Source of the DNA: Terriglobia bacterium
GTDB taxonomy: Bacteria > Acidobacteriota > Terriglobia > JAJPHL01
Assembly (NCBI GenBank): GCA_021325275.1
Contig: JAJPHL010000011.1
Span: 186,001 to 250,000 of the forward strand
DNA: 64,000 nucleotides
Direction: 5' to 3'
The notes beneath the pieces are model-generated. The model had not been told where the DNA came from, ran no database searches, and saw only the letters and a list, made by a program, of their open reading frames with translations. The position numbers were made by a program, and so were the translations under genes. Below, in pieces: positions 33,915 to 42,685 of the stretch; position 1 is the first letter of the stretch, and every line of letters begins with the position of its first letter.

Positions 33915-36331
33915 TCAACCCGCGCGGCGCGGCGCGCCGGCATCGCCGAAGCGACCACCGCGGCCGTGAGCAACACCAGCGCCGACGCGACGACCGTCAG
34001 CACGCCGGGCATTCGGACGTCCTGCACGTAACTGGCGGCGATTTTCGCGAGCGCAAATCCGGCGACGACGCCCGCCACCACGCCCGACCCCGCCATCACC
34101 GCGCCTTGCGATACAACCTGTGTGATTAGGTTCATCGGCTTCGCGCCGATCGCCAGACGAATGCCGAACTCGCGGGTGCGCGCGCTCACCGAAAACGCCA
34201 GTACGCCCGCCACGCCGACCACCGCGATCAGCAGGGCGACGGCCGCGAATCCGCCGAACACAAACGTGTTCAAGCGATCGGGCGTCAGCACTTCGGCGCG
34301 CACGTCCTCGAGCGTCGCGGCCTTCTCCACCGGTTGGTCGGAGGAGCGTTCCCGAATCAATTTCGTGATCGGCGTCACCAGCGCATAGGGATCGCCGTGC
34401 GCGTGCACGAACAGCCGGCCGCCGAAAAAGCCTTCCTGTTGGAACGGCTGATAGATGGTCAGTTGCTGGCCGGGCGTAACGTGTTGGTCGTCGATATCGG
34501 CCGCGACACCCACGATGCGGCGCGGTTCGGTCGAGATGTCAACGAACTTCATCACCGGATCGGTCCAAAAGATGTGGCGATTGATGGCGTCTTGGTTCGG
34601 AAACATTCGCTGCGCCACGCTTTGACTGATGATGACGACTTTTTCGCTGCCCTTCTTGTCGCGATCGTCGAAATCGCGCCCCGCGATGAGCGGCACGCCG
34701 AGCGCGTTGAAGAATCCGCCGGAAATGTAACGCAGCGCCGAGCGCTGATCGTCTTCACCCGCGCCGCGTTGATAGCCATCGGCCGAGAACGTAAAGTTGA
34801 AACCAAACAAGTCACGCCACGGAACCAGCAAACCCACGGCCACGCGATCGACGCCCGGCAGCGCGGAGACATCGCGAATGACATCCTGATAGAAATCGAC
34901 GACCTGTTCCGGCTTCTTCTGGTAGCTCATCACCGGAACATTGATCGCCAGCACATGGCGCGTGTCCATTCCTGTTTGCACGCGTTGCAAGTCGATCAGC
35001 GTCTTTAAGAGCATGCTCGCGCCGGCCAGCAGCACGAACGATGCGGCGATTTGCACCACGGCGAAAGCGCGCAAACGCGCGTTGGTCGAACCGGTGATGC
35101 GTACACCGCCGCTGCTGGAAATTCCGCGCGACGCCCCCGTGCCCGGCAAGCGCGGCACAAACGCGAGCAACACGGACGCCGCAACGGCCAAGCCCGCGCC
35201 CACCCACAGCATGCTCGAGTCGACGGTGAGGTCGAGCGCGCGCACCGAGAATCGCGAGGCGTAGCGGGCCAGAACCGCGACCGCCGGCCGCGCGATGATC
35301 ACCCCCAGCAACGCGCCCGCGCCGCACAACAAAACGCTTTCGGCCAGCAACGTGCGCCGCAGCGCGGCGGCGCTCGCGCCCAGCGCCGCGCGGATCGTCA
35401 GTTCACCTTCCCGGCGAACGCTTCTCGCGAGAATCAAGTTCGCGACGTTTGAGACGGCGATAATAAAGACCAATCCGGACGCCGCCAGCAAAACCCATAA
35501 AACGGTGCTGGCTTTCGAAGTAATTTGCTCGCGCAGCAAGTTGGCGTGAATGCGGAAATCCGCTTTCTGCGAGTACGCCTCGGGATGCTGCTTCACCATC
35601 GAGCCGTGGACGGTCTCGAGTTCCGCACGCGCTTGTTCCACCGTCGCGCCCGGCGCCAGGCGTCCGAACAACTGCGTCATGCGATGGACGCGTCCCTGCA
35701 CCATGGTCGCCGAGAGATGATGCGGGCTGCAAACGATGTTGGCGATGATTTCAGTTTCGGATGGATACGGCACCGAAGGCTCGAGCACTCCCACAACCGT
35801 CGCGGAACGCGAACCGAGGCGCACCACTCTTCCGAGCACCGTGGGATCGCTCTTCAGCGTCGTCGACCAGAAGCGATACGTCAGCACCATCGCGCCGGCG
35901 GCGTTCGGTCCGTCGTCATGCGCGTCAAGTAATCGGCCGATCACCGGATGCAAGCCCACCACGTCGAAATACGCGCCGTCGACCACGCCGGCGGTTACTT
36001 CGCGCGGCTCGCCGAGTCCGACCATGGTGAAACCGATGGACGAAAACTCGCCGAGCTTCGTGATCGTCCTTAAGGCCGGGCGGATATCTTCGATTTCGGG
36101 CACCGAGAAATTGGCGTTCTCCGTGCCGATGCCCATGGCGCTCTGGCGGATGAAGATCAAACGATCTTCTTCGCGATTCACGAGCGGCCGCAGCAAGACG
36201 CCGCGTACCAGAGAAAAAATGGCCGCATTCGCGCCAATGCCGAGCGCGAGCGTGAGGATCACGGTGATCGCCAAACCCTTGGTCCGTGAGAGCGAACGGA
36301 TTGCAAACTTAACGTCATTGAAGAAATTCAT
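33887..36331 (-). CDS. ADOP-type ABC transporter permease (MacB_PCD/FtsX)
   Basis: ATG 36331 is preceded by AAGGAG at good distance and gives 814 residues; upstream extension would run into the divergent YceH gene. The layout is that of the acidobacterial duplicated orphan permeases: MacB_PCD periplasmic domain after the first helix (about 25-260), FtsX-type helices (about 290-420), a second periplasmic domain and a final FtsX block (about 690-800). The start NDVKFAIRSLSRTKGLAITVILTLALGIGANAAIF is typical in its parts. No ATPase is adjacent, as usual for ADOPs. Substrate unknown; family members are often controlled by PadR regulators, none of which is seen here. Confidence 0.9.
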   Translation of the reverse strand: MNFFNDVKFAIRSLSRTKGLAITVILTLALGIGANAAIFSLVRGVLLRPLVNREEDRLIFIRQSAMGIGTENANFSVPEIEDIRPALRTITKLGEFSSIGFTMVGLGEPREVTAGVVDGAYFDVVGLHPVIGRLLDAHDDGPNAAGAMVLTYRFWSTTLKSDPTVLGRVVRLGSRSATVVGVLEPSVPYPSETEIIANIVCSPHHLSATMVQGRVHRMTQLFGRLAPGATVEQARAELETVHGSMVKQHPEAYSQKADFRIHANLLREQITSKASTVLWVLLAASGLVFIIAVSNVANLILARSVRREGELTIRAALGASAAALRRTLLAESVLLCGAGALLGVIIARPAVAVLARYASRFSVRALDLTVDSSMLWVGAGLAVAASVLLAFVPRLPGTGASRGISSSGGVRITGSTNARLRAFAVVQIAASFVLLAGASMLLKTLIDLQRVQTGMDTRHVLAINVPVMSYQKKPEQVVDFYQDVIRDVSALPGVDRVAVGLLVPWRDLFGFNFTFSADGYQRGAGEDDQRSALRYISGGFFNALGVPLIAGRDFDDRDKKGSEKVVIISQSVAQRMFPNQDAINRHIFWTDPVMKFVDISTEPRRIVGVAADIDDQHVTPGQQLTIYQPFQQEGFFGGRLFVHAHGDPYALVTPITKLIRERSSDQPVEKAATLEDVRAEVLTPDRLNTFVFGGFAAVALLIAVVGVAGVLAFSVSARTREFGIRLAIGAKPMNLITQVVSQGAVMAGSGVVAGVVAGFALAKIAASYVQDVRMPGVLTVVASALVLLTAAVVASAMPARRAARVDVMDALRAD

Positions 36332-36404
36332 TTGCGGGCTCCTTATGACACTCCGTTTTTCCACAACGGACGCGGTACCCCCCCCGCGGCCAGTTCGCTT
36401 GCAA

Positions 36405-36434
36405 TTGCAACCAAGTATATACCCGATGTAAGAT
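36405..36434 (+). promoter_or_regulatory. Promoter-like sequence for yceH, overlapping a palindrome
   Basis: TTGCAA (36405-36410), 18-base spacer, TAAGAT (36429-36434), giving a leader of about 26 bases to ATG 36467. The -35 hexamer is half of the 12-bp palindrome TTGCAATTGCAA (36399-36410), a possible operator between the divergent ADOP and yceH genes. Confidence 0.4.
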
Positions 36435-36466
36435 TTTTTCGCGGCCTCCACGTCGCCTTTTGTTCG

Positions 36467-37108
36467 ATGGAAATCGCTCTTACACTTTCGCCCGTCGAAG
36501 TCCGCATCCTCGGCGCGCTCATCGAGAAGGATATGAGCACGCCGGAATACTATCCGCTGTCGCTGAACGCGCTGACCAACGCGTGCAATCAGAAAAACAA
36601 TCGCGACCCGATCGTGTCGTATGACGAAGCCACGGTGCGTGACGGACTCGAGTCGCTGCACCGCCGCGAACTGGCGCGGCCGTCGCGAGGGGAAAGCCGG
36701 GTCTACAAGTACGAGCACAGTCTCGCCGAGGTTTTCAATTTTGGACGCGGCGAAATGGCGGTGATCGCGGCCCTCTTGCTGCGTGGCGCGCAGACGCTGG
36801 CGGAGATTCACACCCGCACTGAGCGAATGCATCGCTTTGACGATGCGGAACAAGTGGAATCGTGCTTGCGGCGGCTGAGCGAACACGATCCGCCGTTGGT
36901 AATCAAGCTGGCCAAGCAGCCCGGATGGCGCGACGTGCGATACACGCACTTGTTTTCAGGTGAACCCGCGATATCCGCCATGCCCGAGGTGCACGCCGAT
37001 GCACCAACCGCTGCTCATGCAGGAGCGGAAAGCCGTTTGGATAAGCTGGAGCGTGAAATCGCCGAATTGCGCGACGCCTTCGAGCAATTCAAGAAAAGTT
37101 TCGAGTAA
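36467..37108 (+). CDS. yceH: YceH family protein (DUF480)
   Basis: 213 residues from ATG 36467. The sequence LSPVEVRILGALIEKDMSTPEYYPLSLNAL is a strong DUF480/YceH signature, followed by NQKNNRDPIVSYDEATV and two winged-helix-like segments. A C-terminal coiled-coil (about 185-213, LDKLEREIAELRDAFEQF) ends the protein. The biochemical function of YceH is not established. A longer in-frame start at 36332 would overlap the divergent promoter and is rejected. Confidence 0.88.
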   Translation: MEIALTLSPVEVRILGALIEKDMSTPEYYPLSLNALTNACNQKNNRDPIVSYDEATVRDGLESLHRRELARPSRGESRVYKYEHSLAEVFNFGRGEMAVIAALLLRGAQTLAEIHTRTERMHRFDDAEQVESCLRRLSEHDPPLVIKLAKQPGWRDVRYTHLFSGEPAISAMPEVHADAPTAAHAGAESRLDKLEREIAELRDAFEQFKKSFE

Positions 37109-37153
37109 TAGGCGTGCGGTTGTCGGAACCTACCGCGAGCGGTTCTGACCATA

Positions 37154-37568
37154 CTAGCTTTCGCCGAGCACCGTCACCACAACCTGGCGCTCGCGCGGGC
37201 GCGAATCGAAATCGCAGAGGACAATTTGCTGCCACTGGCCGATGGCCAGTTGTCCGTCGAAAATCGGAAAGCCTTTGGTCGTACCGACGAGTGAACTGCG
37301 CAGATGCGCGTAGCCGTTGTCGTCGTTCCAGCGCGAATTGTGCGCGTAGTCGTTGGTGGGCGGCGCGATTTGGTCGAGGGCGCGCTGTAAGTCGGCGATG
37401 CAGCCCGGCTCGTATTCAGTGGTAGTGATTCCCAGCGTAGAACCGACGCCCGACACGTTCACGATCCCCTGCTTCACGCCCGACGATGCGCGCCACGTCC
37501 GGCGTGATGTCGATCACGTGGCAGTCGCCGTGTGTCTTCAAGCGAATCGTTTGTTGAAAAACGTTCAT
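37154..37568 (-). pseudogene. Frameshifted YjbQ/UPF0047 family gene
   Basis: The family N-terminus starts at ATG 37568 (MNVFQQTIRLKTHGDCHVIDITPDVARIV), seven bases after the TIGR03435 stop. The conserved continuation (GVKQGIVNVSGVGSTLGITTTEYEPG ... RERQVVVTVLGES) is in a different frame. The two frames meet at a run of three C on the plus strand (37479-37481). YjbQ proteins are about 130-140 residues and act as secondary thiamine-phosphate synthase in vitro. A real indel or a sequencing error are both possible. The downstream part alone has a GTG that could give a 107-residue fragment. Confidence 0.75.
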
Positions 37569-37575
37569 GTGCACC

Positions 37576-38319
37576 TCAGTTTTCTCCAGGCTTCTCGATG
37601 TGGTCCACGACGAGAACGTCGACCATAGCCTTCTGCGGTTCGAGCTTCAAACCAAGCTGCTTCTGAACCGCTTCAAGGATATTGATGTCGCTAGGATCCG
37701 GGTCGGCATCGTTCGCTCTCGTGCGCGGCGTATACGTGAGTTTCAAATCATACGTGCCCGTCAGACCAGTTTGGTCCACGACCGGGCGATCCAAGAAGCC
37801 GGCCTGGAGAAGTTGGCCGACGATGTCTTCCAACGTCGCGGCAACCATTGTGATTTCGTAGTTGCGTCCCACCACATTCAGTCGCGATTGCCACTTCGCG
37901 TCATCGGACGCGGGCTTGAGCTTGGCGCCGGATTTTCCAACGACGAGCCCGTAAACCCGAATTTCCCGCTGTTCATGATGCACCTTCAAATGGAAGCGCT
38001 CCGCGAGCAGGGCTTGCAGCATGGGCCTGAAGTCTGCCTCTTTTAACGGCGTGTCGCCTTCCGCCTTCGCCGCGACATCAAAGTAGGCGTCCTCCCATGG
38101 TCCGAGCGAAGGACCAACCATCTGATAGGGTTTGAGATTGTATGCATACATCACTAAGGCCGGGGTCATGAACGCCTCTAAGGTGAGCCTCGATCCCGAA
38201 ACCTTCACAACATGCTGTTCATGAATTGGCGGAGGATGCACCTTCACCGACGCGACCTCGAACTGTTGGGGCGTCGCCGTTAAAAGCAAGATGAGACTGG
38301 CGATGAGTTGGGGGTTCAT
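37576..38319 (-). CDS. TIGR03435 family secreted protein (second of the pair)
   Basis: 247 residues with a short signal peptide (LIASLILLLTATPQ). Family motifs: FEVASVKVHPP near 20, a SRLTLEAFMTPALVMYAYNL segment, LLAERFHLKVHHEQREIRVYGLVV near 110 and LVVDHIEKPGEN at the end. TIGR03435 is an acidobacterial family of unknown function, typically encoded in many copies. ATG 38319 overlaps the stop of the substrate-binding protein gene (ATGA), so it belongs to the anmK operon. Confidence 0.88.
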   Translation of the reverse strand: MNPQLIASLILLLTATPQQFEVASVKVHPPPIHEQHVVKVSGSRLTLEAFMTPALVMYAYNLKPYQMVGPSLGPWEDAYFDVAAKAEGDTPLKEADFRPMLQALLAERFHLKVHHEQREIRVYGLVVGKSGAKLKPASDDAKWQSRLNVVGRNYEITMVAATLEDIVGQLLQAGFLDRPVVDQTGLTGTYDLKLTYTPRTRANDADPDPSDINILEAVQKQLGLKLEPQKAMVDVLVVDHIEKPGEN

Positions 38320-39791
38320 TTAAGAAAATCGTAGTCGCCGCCGGGTGCGACCGTGACTCCTTTCAGACGCGGCGAGTGTACAACAATGTTGTCGTAATAC
38401 CAAAGGTGCAGATACGGCAAGTCCTGGTTCAAGGTCTTCTGGATTTCCCAAAGTTGCGCGCGGCGCTTGTCGCGGTCCATTTCCTGGCGCGATTGTTCGA
38501 TGAGCGCATCGACGCGAGCGTTCGCGTAGTGCCCGCGATTCGCACCGGCCGGCGGCGTGCGCTTCGAGTGAAAGCAGTACTCGAAAATACCGGGATCGTT
38601 GTTCACGCGAATCCAGCGCAGGGTGTACATCTCGAATGCACCTTTCACGATGTCGGAGTAAAACGTGGCGAATTCGTTCGACCGTAATTCCATCGCGATG
38701 CCTACGTCGCGCAGTTGCTGCTGCACCACCGCCGCGAGTAACCGGCTGGTTTCCTCCGTGGACGTCTTCATGGTCAGGCGCAGACGCACGCCGTCGGGAC
38801 CGGGGCGAAATCCCGCGGCGTCGAGCAGCGCGCGGGCCCGCGCGGGATCGTGCGGATACGTAGCAGCGCCGGGGCAGAACGCCCAATGATTCGGCGGCAG
38901 TACGCTCGACGCCGGCCGCGCCTGATTGCGCCAGAGATATTCGATCATCGGCTGGCGGTCGATGGCGTGGGCAAGCGCCTGGCGAACTTCCACGCGCGCG
39001 AGAACAGGGTCGCGCATATTCAGCGCGATGTATTGATACACCGTGCCGGGCGATTGCGTTACCTGCAAGCGAGGCTCGCGTTCGAGGGCGCGCACCATGT
39101 CGGCCGTCAGTGCGTTGATCTCGACGTCGGCGGAACCCTTGCGTAATTCGAGCGCGCGAACGGTGGTGTCGGGTGCGACTTTGAATCGGACGCGTTTCGC
39201 GCCGCGCTCCAGAAGGACGTACTCATCGGTCGATTCGCCGACGAACCGAAATGGTCCCGAGCCGATCGGCGCGCGTGCCAACTCTTTTCCGGCGCCATTC
39301 GGAACGATGCCGATCGCGCCCTGCGAAACGCTCGCGAGAAATCCAGCGTCGGGCTGCTTGAAATGGAAGATCACCACACGATCGTTGGGCGTTTCAATGC
39401 CTGAGATTCCCCGGAAGGTCGAGGCTTTGGTGCTCGTTACCGTGCCGTCGAGAATGCTTTCGAATGTGTACCGTACATCCCGCGAAGTAAGCGGGCGGCC
39501 ATCATGGAATTGCGCGTTTCTCAGGTGAAAGACGCACGTGAGCGGATCGGGAACCTCCCAGCGTTCGGCGAGCGCCGGCCGTTGCTCGAACGTGTCGTCC
39601 AATTCCACCAGCGGATCGAAAATCAATTGGTTGATTCGCTCCGATTGCGCGTCCGACTCGATACGCGGATCGAGCGCCGTGGGGCTGCTTTCGATGAGGA
39701 ACACAATCTCGCCAGGCTGGTGCGCGCCACCGCATCCGGCGAGCAACGCCGCGCCCGCCGTGGCGAGAAATCCGCGGCGGCTACTTCGCAT
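38316..39791 (-). CDS. Oligopeptide-type ABC substrate-binding lipoprotein (SBP_bac_5)
   Basis: 491 residues starting at ATG 39791, which overlaps the end of anmK by 11 bases. The signal has a twin-arginine pair and a lipobox (SSRRGFLATAGAALLAGC). The remainder has the cluster-C solute-binding fold of DppA/OppA/MppA: ALAERWEVPDPLTCVFHLR near 80, FHDGRPLTSRDVRYTFE near 105 and YLHLWYYDNIVVHSP near 465. No permease or ATPase genes are adjacent. With anmK next to it, a muropeptide or anhydro-muropeptide ligand is an attractive inference, similar in idea to MppA. Confidence 0.88.
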   Translation of the reverse strand: MRSSRRGFLATAGAALLAGCGGAHQPGEIVFLIESSPTALDPRIESDAQSERINQLIFDPLVELDDTFEQRPALAERWEVPDPLTCVFHLRNAQFHDGRPLTSRDVRYTFESILDGTVTSTKASTFRGISGIETPNDRVVIFHFKQPDAGFLASVSQGAIGIVPNGAGKELARAPIGSGPFRFVGESTDEYVLLERGAKRVRFKVAPDTTVRALELRKGSADVEINALTADMVRALEREPRLQVTQSPGTVYQYIALNMRDPVLARVEVRQALAHAIDRQPMIEYLWRNQARPASSVLPPNHWAFCPGAATYPHDPARARALLDAAGFRPGPDGVRLRLTMKTSTEETSRLLAAVVQQQLRDVGIAMELRSNEFATFYSDIVKGAFEMYTLRWIRVNNDPGIFEYCFHSKRTPPAGANRGHYANARVDALIEQSRQEMDRDKRRAQLWEIQKTLNQDLPYLHLWYYDNIVVHSPRLKGVTVAPGGDYDFLK

Positions 39792-40872
39792 AACAGATTT
39801 TGCCGAGGATCGCCGGACGCTTGGCGCCGGTGGCCGAAGGAATATTCGAAGGACGGCGATGAAATGTTTCGTAGGCGAGTAGCGCGAAGAGCACCGCCTC
39901 CTTGGCGTCGCCGGAAAGATCAAAGTCCTCCGCGCGCAACACGCGGACGCCGGGCAATTCGGCCTTCAGTAGCTGCATCAGAAACTCGTTGTGGACGCCG
40001 CCGCCCGACACCACGAGATCGTCGCAGTGCTTGATTGCTTGCGCAATGGTCCGCGCGGTGAGCGCGGTAACGGTTGCGAGCAAATCTCCTTTGGCCAGTC
40101 CTCGCGAAAGCAGCGCCTCGACGAACTCGCGGCCGTATTGCTCGCGCCCCGACGTTTTCGGTGGACGCCTCGCGTAGTAGCGATCGCGCATCAACTCCGC
40201 CAGCAGCGCGGAATCCACACGCCCGCGCGAGGCCCACACGCCGCCGCGATCGTATTTGCGCTTCCCGCCGGAGAATCGCTCGATCAATGCATCGATCACC
40301 ATGTTGCCCGGCCCGGTGTCGAACGCGATCACCTGATCGGCGCGCGCGCTGGCGGGAATCACCGTGATGTTCGCGATGCCGCCGATATTGAGCGCCACAC
40401 GCTTGCGGCTCGGATGGCGATATAGCAGGAAATCGAAAAACGGCGCGAGCGGCGCGCCCTGACCACCAACGGCCATGTCGGCGACGCGAAAATCCCCGAT
40501 GGTGGTGACACCGCTGCGCGCGGCAATCACCGCGGGCTCGCCGATTTGCAGCGTGGAGGCCGGCGCCAGTCCCTGATGAAAAATGGTTTGACCGTGCGAG
40601 CCAATCAGCGCCGGCGTGCGTTTGCCGCACACTTTCGCAACGGCGGCTGCAAACGCCTCGCCGATCGCGAAATTCAGCGCGCTGATTTCCGCCACCGCAA
40701 TCGACTTCGCGTTCGACGCCTCCAGAATCCGCCGGCGGAGGGCGCGCGAGTACGGAACGGTCGCGAATTTCTGCACGCCGAGACGCGCTCGCGCGCCGCG
40801 TCCGGAAATCTCCACCAGCGCGACATCAATTCCGTCGGCAGATGTTCCGCTGATGAGTCCGGCAACCCGCAT
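39781..40872 (-). CDS. anmK: Anhydro-N-acetylmuramic acid kinase
   Basis: The 363-residue product opens with MRVAGLISGTSADGIDVALVE, the ATP-binding signature of AnmK, and contains IGSHGQTIFHQ near 92, NIGGIANITVIP near 161, FDTGPGNMVIDAL near 183 and VVSGGGVHNEFLM near 286. AnmK cleaves and phosphorylates 1,6-anhydro-MurNAc to MurNAc-6-P in cell wall recycling. Start codon and the stop of the upstream TIGR03435 gene share one base. Etherase MurQ was not found in the window. Confidence 0.95.
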   Translation of the reverse strand: MRVAGLISGTSADGIDVALVEISGRGARARLGVQKFATVPYSRALRRRILEASNAKSIAVAEISALNFAIGEAFAAAVAKVCGKRTPALIGSHGQTIFHQGLAPASTLQIGEPAVIAARSGVTTIGDFRVADMAVGGQGAPLAPFFDFLLYRHPSRKRVALNIGGIANITVIPASARADQVIAFDTGPGNMVIDALIERFSGGKRKYDRGGVWASRGRVDSALLAELMRDRYYARRPPKTSGREQYGREFVEALLSRGLAKGDLLATVTALTARTIAQAIKHCDDLVVSGGGVHNEFLMQLLKAELPGVRVLRAEDFDLSGDAKEAVLFALLAYETFHRRPSNIPSATGAKRPAILGKICYAK

Positions 40873-41690
40873 TAATTTGCCGTAGGACGCTCGGCGCGGT
40901 CGATGACCAGCGTGTCGACCATCGCGCGCGTCGATTCGATTTTCAAACCGAGTTGCTGTTGAATGGCCGTAAAGAGTCCCGGCTTCGGCGCGTTGTCGGG
41001 GCGTGGCAGCGCGCCGGCCATAACGGCTTCATCGGGAGAAAACGCCAGATCGAAATCGTAGCGGGCCGCCAAGCCGGTATGGTCGACCACGGGATCGTCC
41101 AGCATGGCGCGCTGCATCACCCCCGCCAGTTCGGCCATCGTCGCGCTGCGGGCGGGCAAGCGAATCTCGTCCGGCGCGACCACGAAGATCAAAGGCGGCG
41201 GTCCTTCCGGCGTCGCGTCCGGCGAAACGGTCGTCTCTTTCAACTTGGGTCCGCCCTTGGCGACCGTGAGCACATAGGCGCGCATTTCCTTTTGCTCGCG
41301 ATGAAAGGTGAGACTGAACCGGTCGTTGAGGAGTTTTCGGAGCATGGCCATTTGCTCGTTGAGATTCGGCCGCACTGACCCCGGCGTTCGCGCGACGATG
41401 TCGTAACGATCGTCATTGACCCACGACGCCCCGCCCGAAATGGCTTTGGGACTGACATTGTAGGCCGCGGCAATGAGCGTCTTCACCGAGTGATTCCGCG
41501 CCGCCAACTCGTTCGCGCTCAGCATCCTGATCCAGCGGCCTTGATAGGCGGGGTCCGCCAGTTTGATGGTCGCGACTTCGAATTCATCGAATTTCGGCCG
41601 TGTCTCTTGGCCCGGCGGCGCCGTTTGCGCAGCGATCGAGATCGCTGCCAGGAAAACTATGGCGGCGGTTCGTTTGATAATTGACTTCAT
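40872..41690 (-). CDS. TIGR03435 family secreted protein (first of the pair)
   Basis: 272 residues from ATG 41690, which has GGAGAGGT directly upstream. A signal peptide (SIIKRTAAIVFLAAISIAAQ) leads into FDEFEVATIKLADP, a VKTLIAAAYNVSPKAISGG segment, RKLLNDRFSLTFHREQKEMRAYVLTV and the terminal TLVIDRAERPTAN, all diagnostic of TIGR03435. Function unknown. It is the first gene of a five-gene operon with anmK, a binding lipoprotein, a second TIGR03435 gene and the broken yjbQ. Confidence 0.88.
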   Translation of the reverse strand: MKSIIKRTAAIVFLAAISIAAQTAPPGQETRPKFDEFEVATIKLADPAYQGRWIRMLSANELAARNHSVKTLIAAAYNVSPKAISGGASWVNDDRYDIVARTPGSVRPNLNEQMAMLRKLLNDRFSLTFHREQKEMRAYVLTVAKGGPKLKETTVSPDATPEGPPPLIFVVAPDEIRLPARSATMAELAGVMQRAMLDDPVVDHTGLAARYDFDLAFSPDEAVMAGALPRPDNAPKPGLFTAIQQQLGLKIESTRAMVDTLVIDRAERPTAN

Positions 41691-41698
41691 ACCTCTCC

Positions 41699-41728
41699 AG
41701 AATGTCCTTAGCGCTGCGACGTTGTCAA
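41699..41728 (-). promoter_or_regulatory. Possible promoter of the TIGR03435-anmK operon
   Basis: On the minus strand TTGACA (41723-41728), 18-base spacer, CATTCT (41699-41704). The -35 is perfect, the -10 weak. The expected start of transcription is within about two bases of ATG 41690, so the good ribosome binding site upstream of that ATG would not be in the message unless another promoter exists. Confidence 0.35.
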
Positions 41729-42037
41729 ACGTTCGTTCTGTCATGCAGCAACGCCGGCGTATCTCGGCCACGATCCGCTCCCAGAGCTACGGTATCTCAA
41801 AGGACTCGTGAAGTCTGTGGGCAGCCTAGATCGCTTTCCGCGTCGAAGATGAAGCTTGTGAGTCCCGCCATCCGGCGTGGGTTCGATCCGGATTCGCCTG
41901 TATGGACTGAACCACAAAGGAATCAATTAGTTAGTGATGCAAACGCAGGCCTGCGGGCCTGGCCAACCGACCGGGTCTATCTTTCGGACATTATTCTGTG
42001 TTACTCTAATCATCTGGACCCTTGAATGGCGAAACGG
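41729..42037. other. Gene-free spacer between the anmK operon and rimP
   Basis: I see no convincing gene on either strand. A 6-bp hairpin with a TGCG loop (CAGGCC/GGCCTG, 41946-41961) lies on the plus strand, followed 75 bases later by the terminator-like hairpin at 42038-42062. The interval may be the transcribed leader of the rimP operon. A GGTTCGATCC string at 41879-41888 is not part of a tRNA. Confidence 0.5.
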
Positions 42038-42062
42038 AAGTGGGCGAAAAGCCCACTTTTTT
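42038..42062 (+). terminator. Rho-independent terminator-like hairpin before rimP
   Basis: AAGTGGGC, loop GAAAA, GCCCACTT, then a run of six T in all. It lies 48 bases upstream of the rimP ATG with no plus-strand gene before it, so it is best explained as an attenuator in the leader of the rimP-nusA-infB operon rather than the end of a gene. Confidence 0.75.
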
Positions 42063-42109
42063 ATTGCGCGAGTTTTGCGCAATTCTTCGCCGGCGTGGGT
42101 TGATGAATT

Positions 42110-42604
42110 ATGACGGATAGCAAAATCCGCCAGATCGTTGAGCGTGTCGCCGCTTCGGAAGGATTGGAAGTGGTGGAAGTAGATTTGCGCGGCGGCAAGC
42201 AGGGCATGTTGCGGATCGTGATCGACAAAATGAATTCAAGCGAAGGCGTTACGCATCACGATTGCGAAACGGTCAGCCGTCAGGTTGGCGCAATTCTCGA
42301 CGTCGAGGATTTGATTCCGTTTCACTACACGCTGGAGGTTTCTTCGCCGGGAGCCGAACGGAAGCTCTCGAGTGCGGGCGACTTCCAGCGCTTCACCGGC
42401 AAGCTGGCCAAAGTAGTTCTGCGAGAGCCGTTGGGCGGCGACCAAGCCGCCGAACTGGCGGGCCAAGGCAGCTTGCGCGGACGCCTGGCCGGTGTTCACG
42501 ACGGCGTGGTCACGCTGGAAGTGAACGGCAAGGGCGGCGCGGTTCGATCCATCCAAGTGGATTTGGAGAACGTGTCCCGGGCGCAGTTAGTTTTGGAGTG
42601 GTAA
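42110..42604 (+). CDS. rimP: Ribosome maturation factor RimP
   Basis: 164 residues: IRQIVERVAASEGLEVVEVDL near 6, MLRIVIDKM, THHDCETVSRQVGAILD and the conserved YTLEVSSPGAERKL segment near 78, which is the RimP hallmark. RimP assists 30S subunit assembly. It opens the standard rimP-nusA-infB-DUF503-rbfA-truB operon. A possible attenuator precedes it. Start ATG 42110 is the only sensible choice. Confidence 0.95.
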   Translation: MTDSKIRQIVERVAASEGLEVVEVDLRGGKQGMLRIVIDKMNSSEGVTHHDCETVSRQVGAILDVEDLIPFHYTLEVSSPGAERKLSSAGDFQRFTGKLAKVVLREPLGGDQAAELAGQGSLRGRLAGVHDGVVTLEVNGKGGAVRSIQVDLENVSRAQLVLEW

Positions 42605-42685
42605 GCGCACCGTAGACTCCGGGCGGCGAAGCAAGGCCGGACCAAGTCGCCATCGGGCGTCGTGCGCTTTTGAAAAGGAAAACTT

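Noticed and set aside
36332-36466. Upstream extension of yceH to 36332
   Set aside because: Lacks a ribosome binding site, crosses the promoter-like sequence and adds 45 residues not typical for the family.
37120-37145. GAACC...GGTTC hairpin between yceH and yjbQ as terminator
   Set aside because: The stem is only five pairs with a long loop and there is no T-run.
41870-41905. GGTTCGATCC string resembling a tRNA T-loop
   Set aside because: The flanking five bases do not pair, and no acceptor or anticodon stem can be drawn around it.
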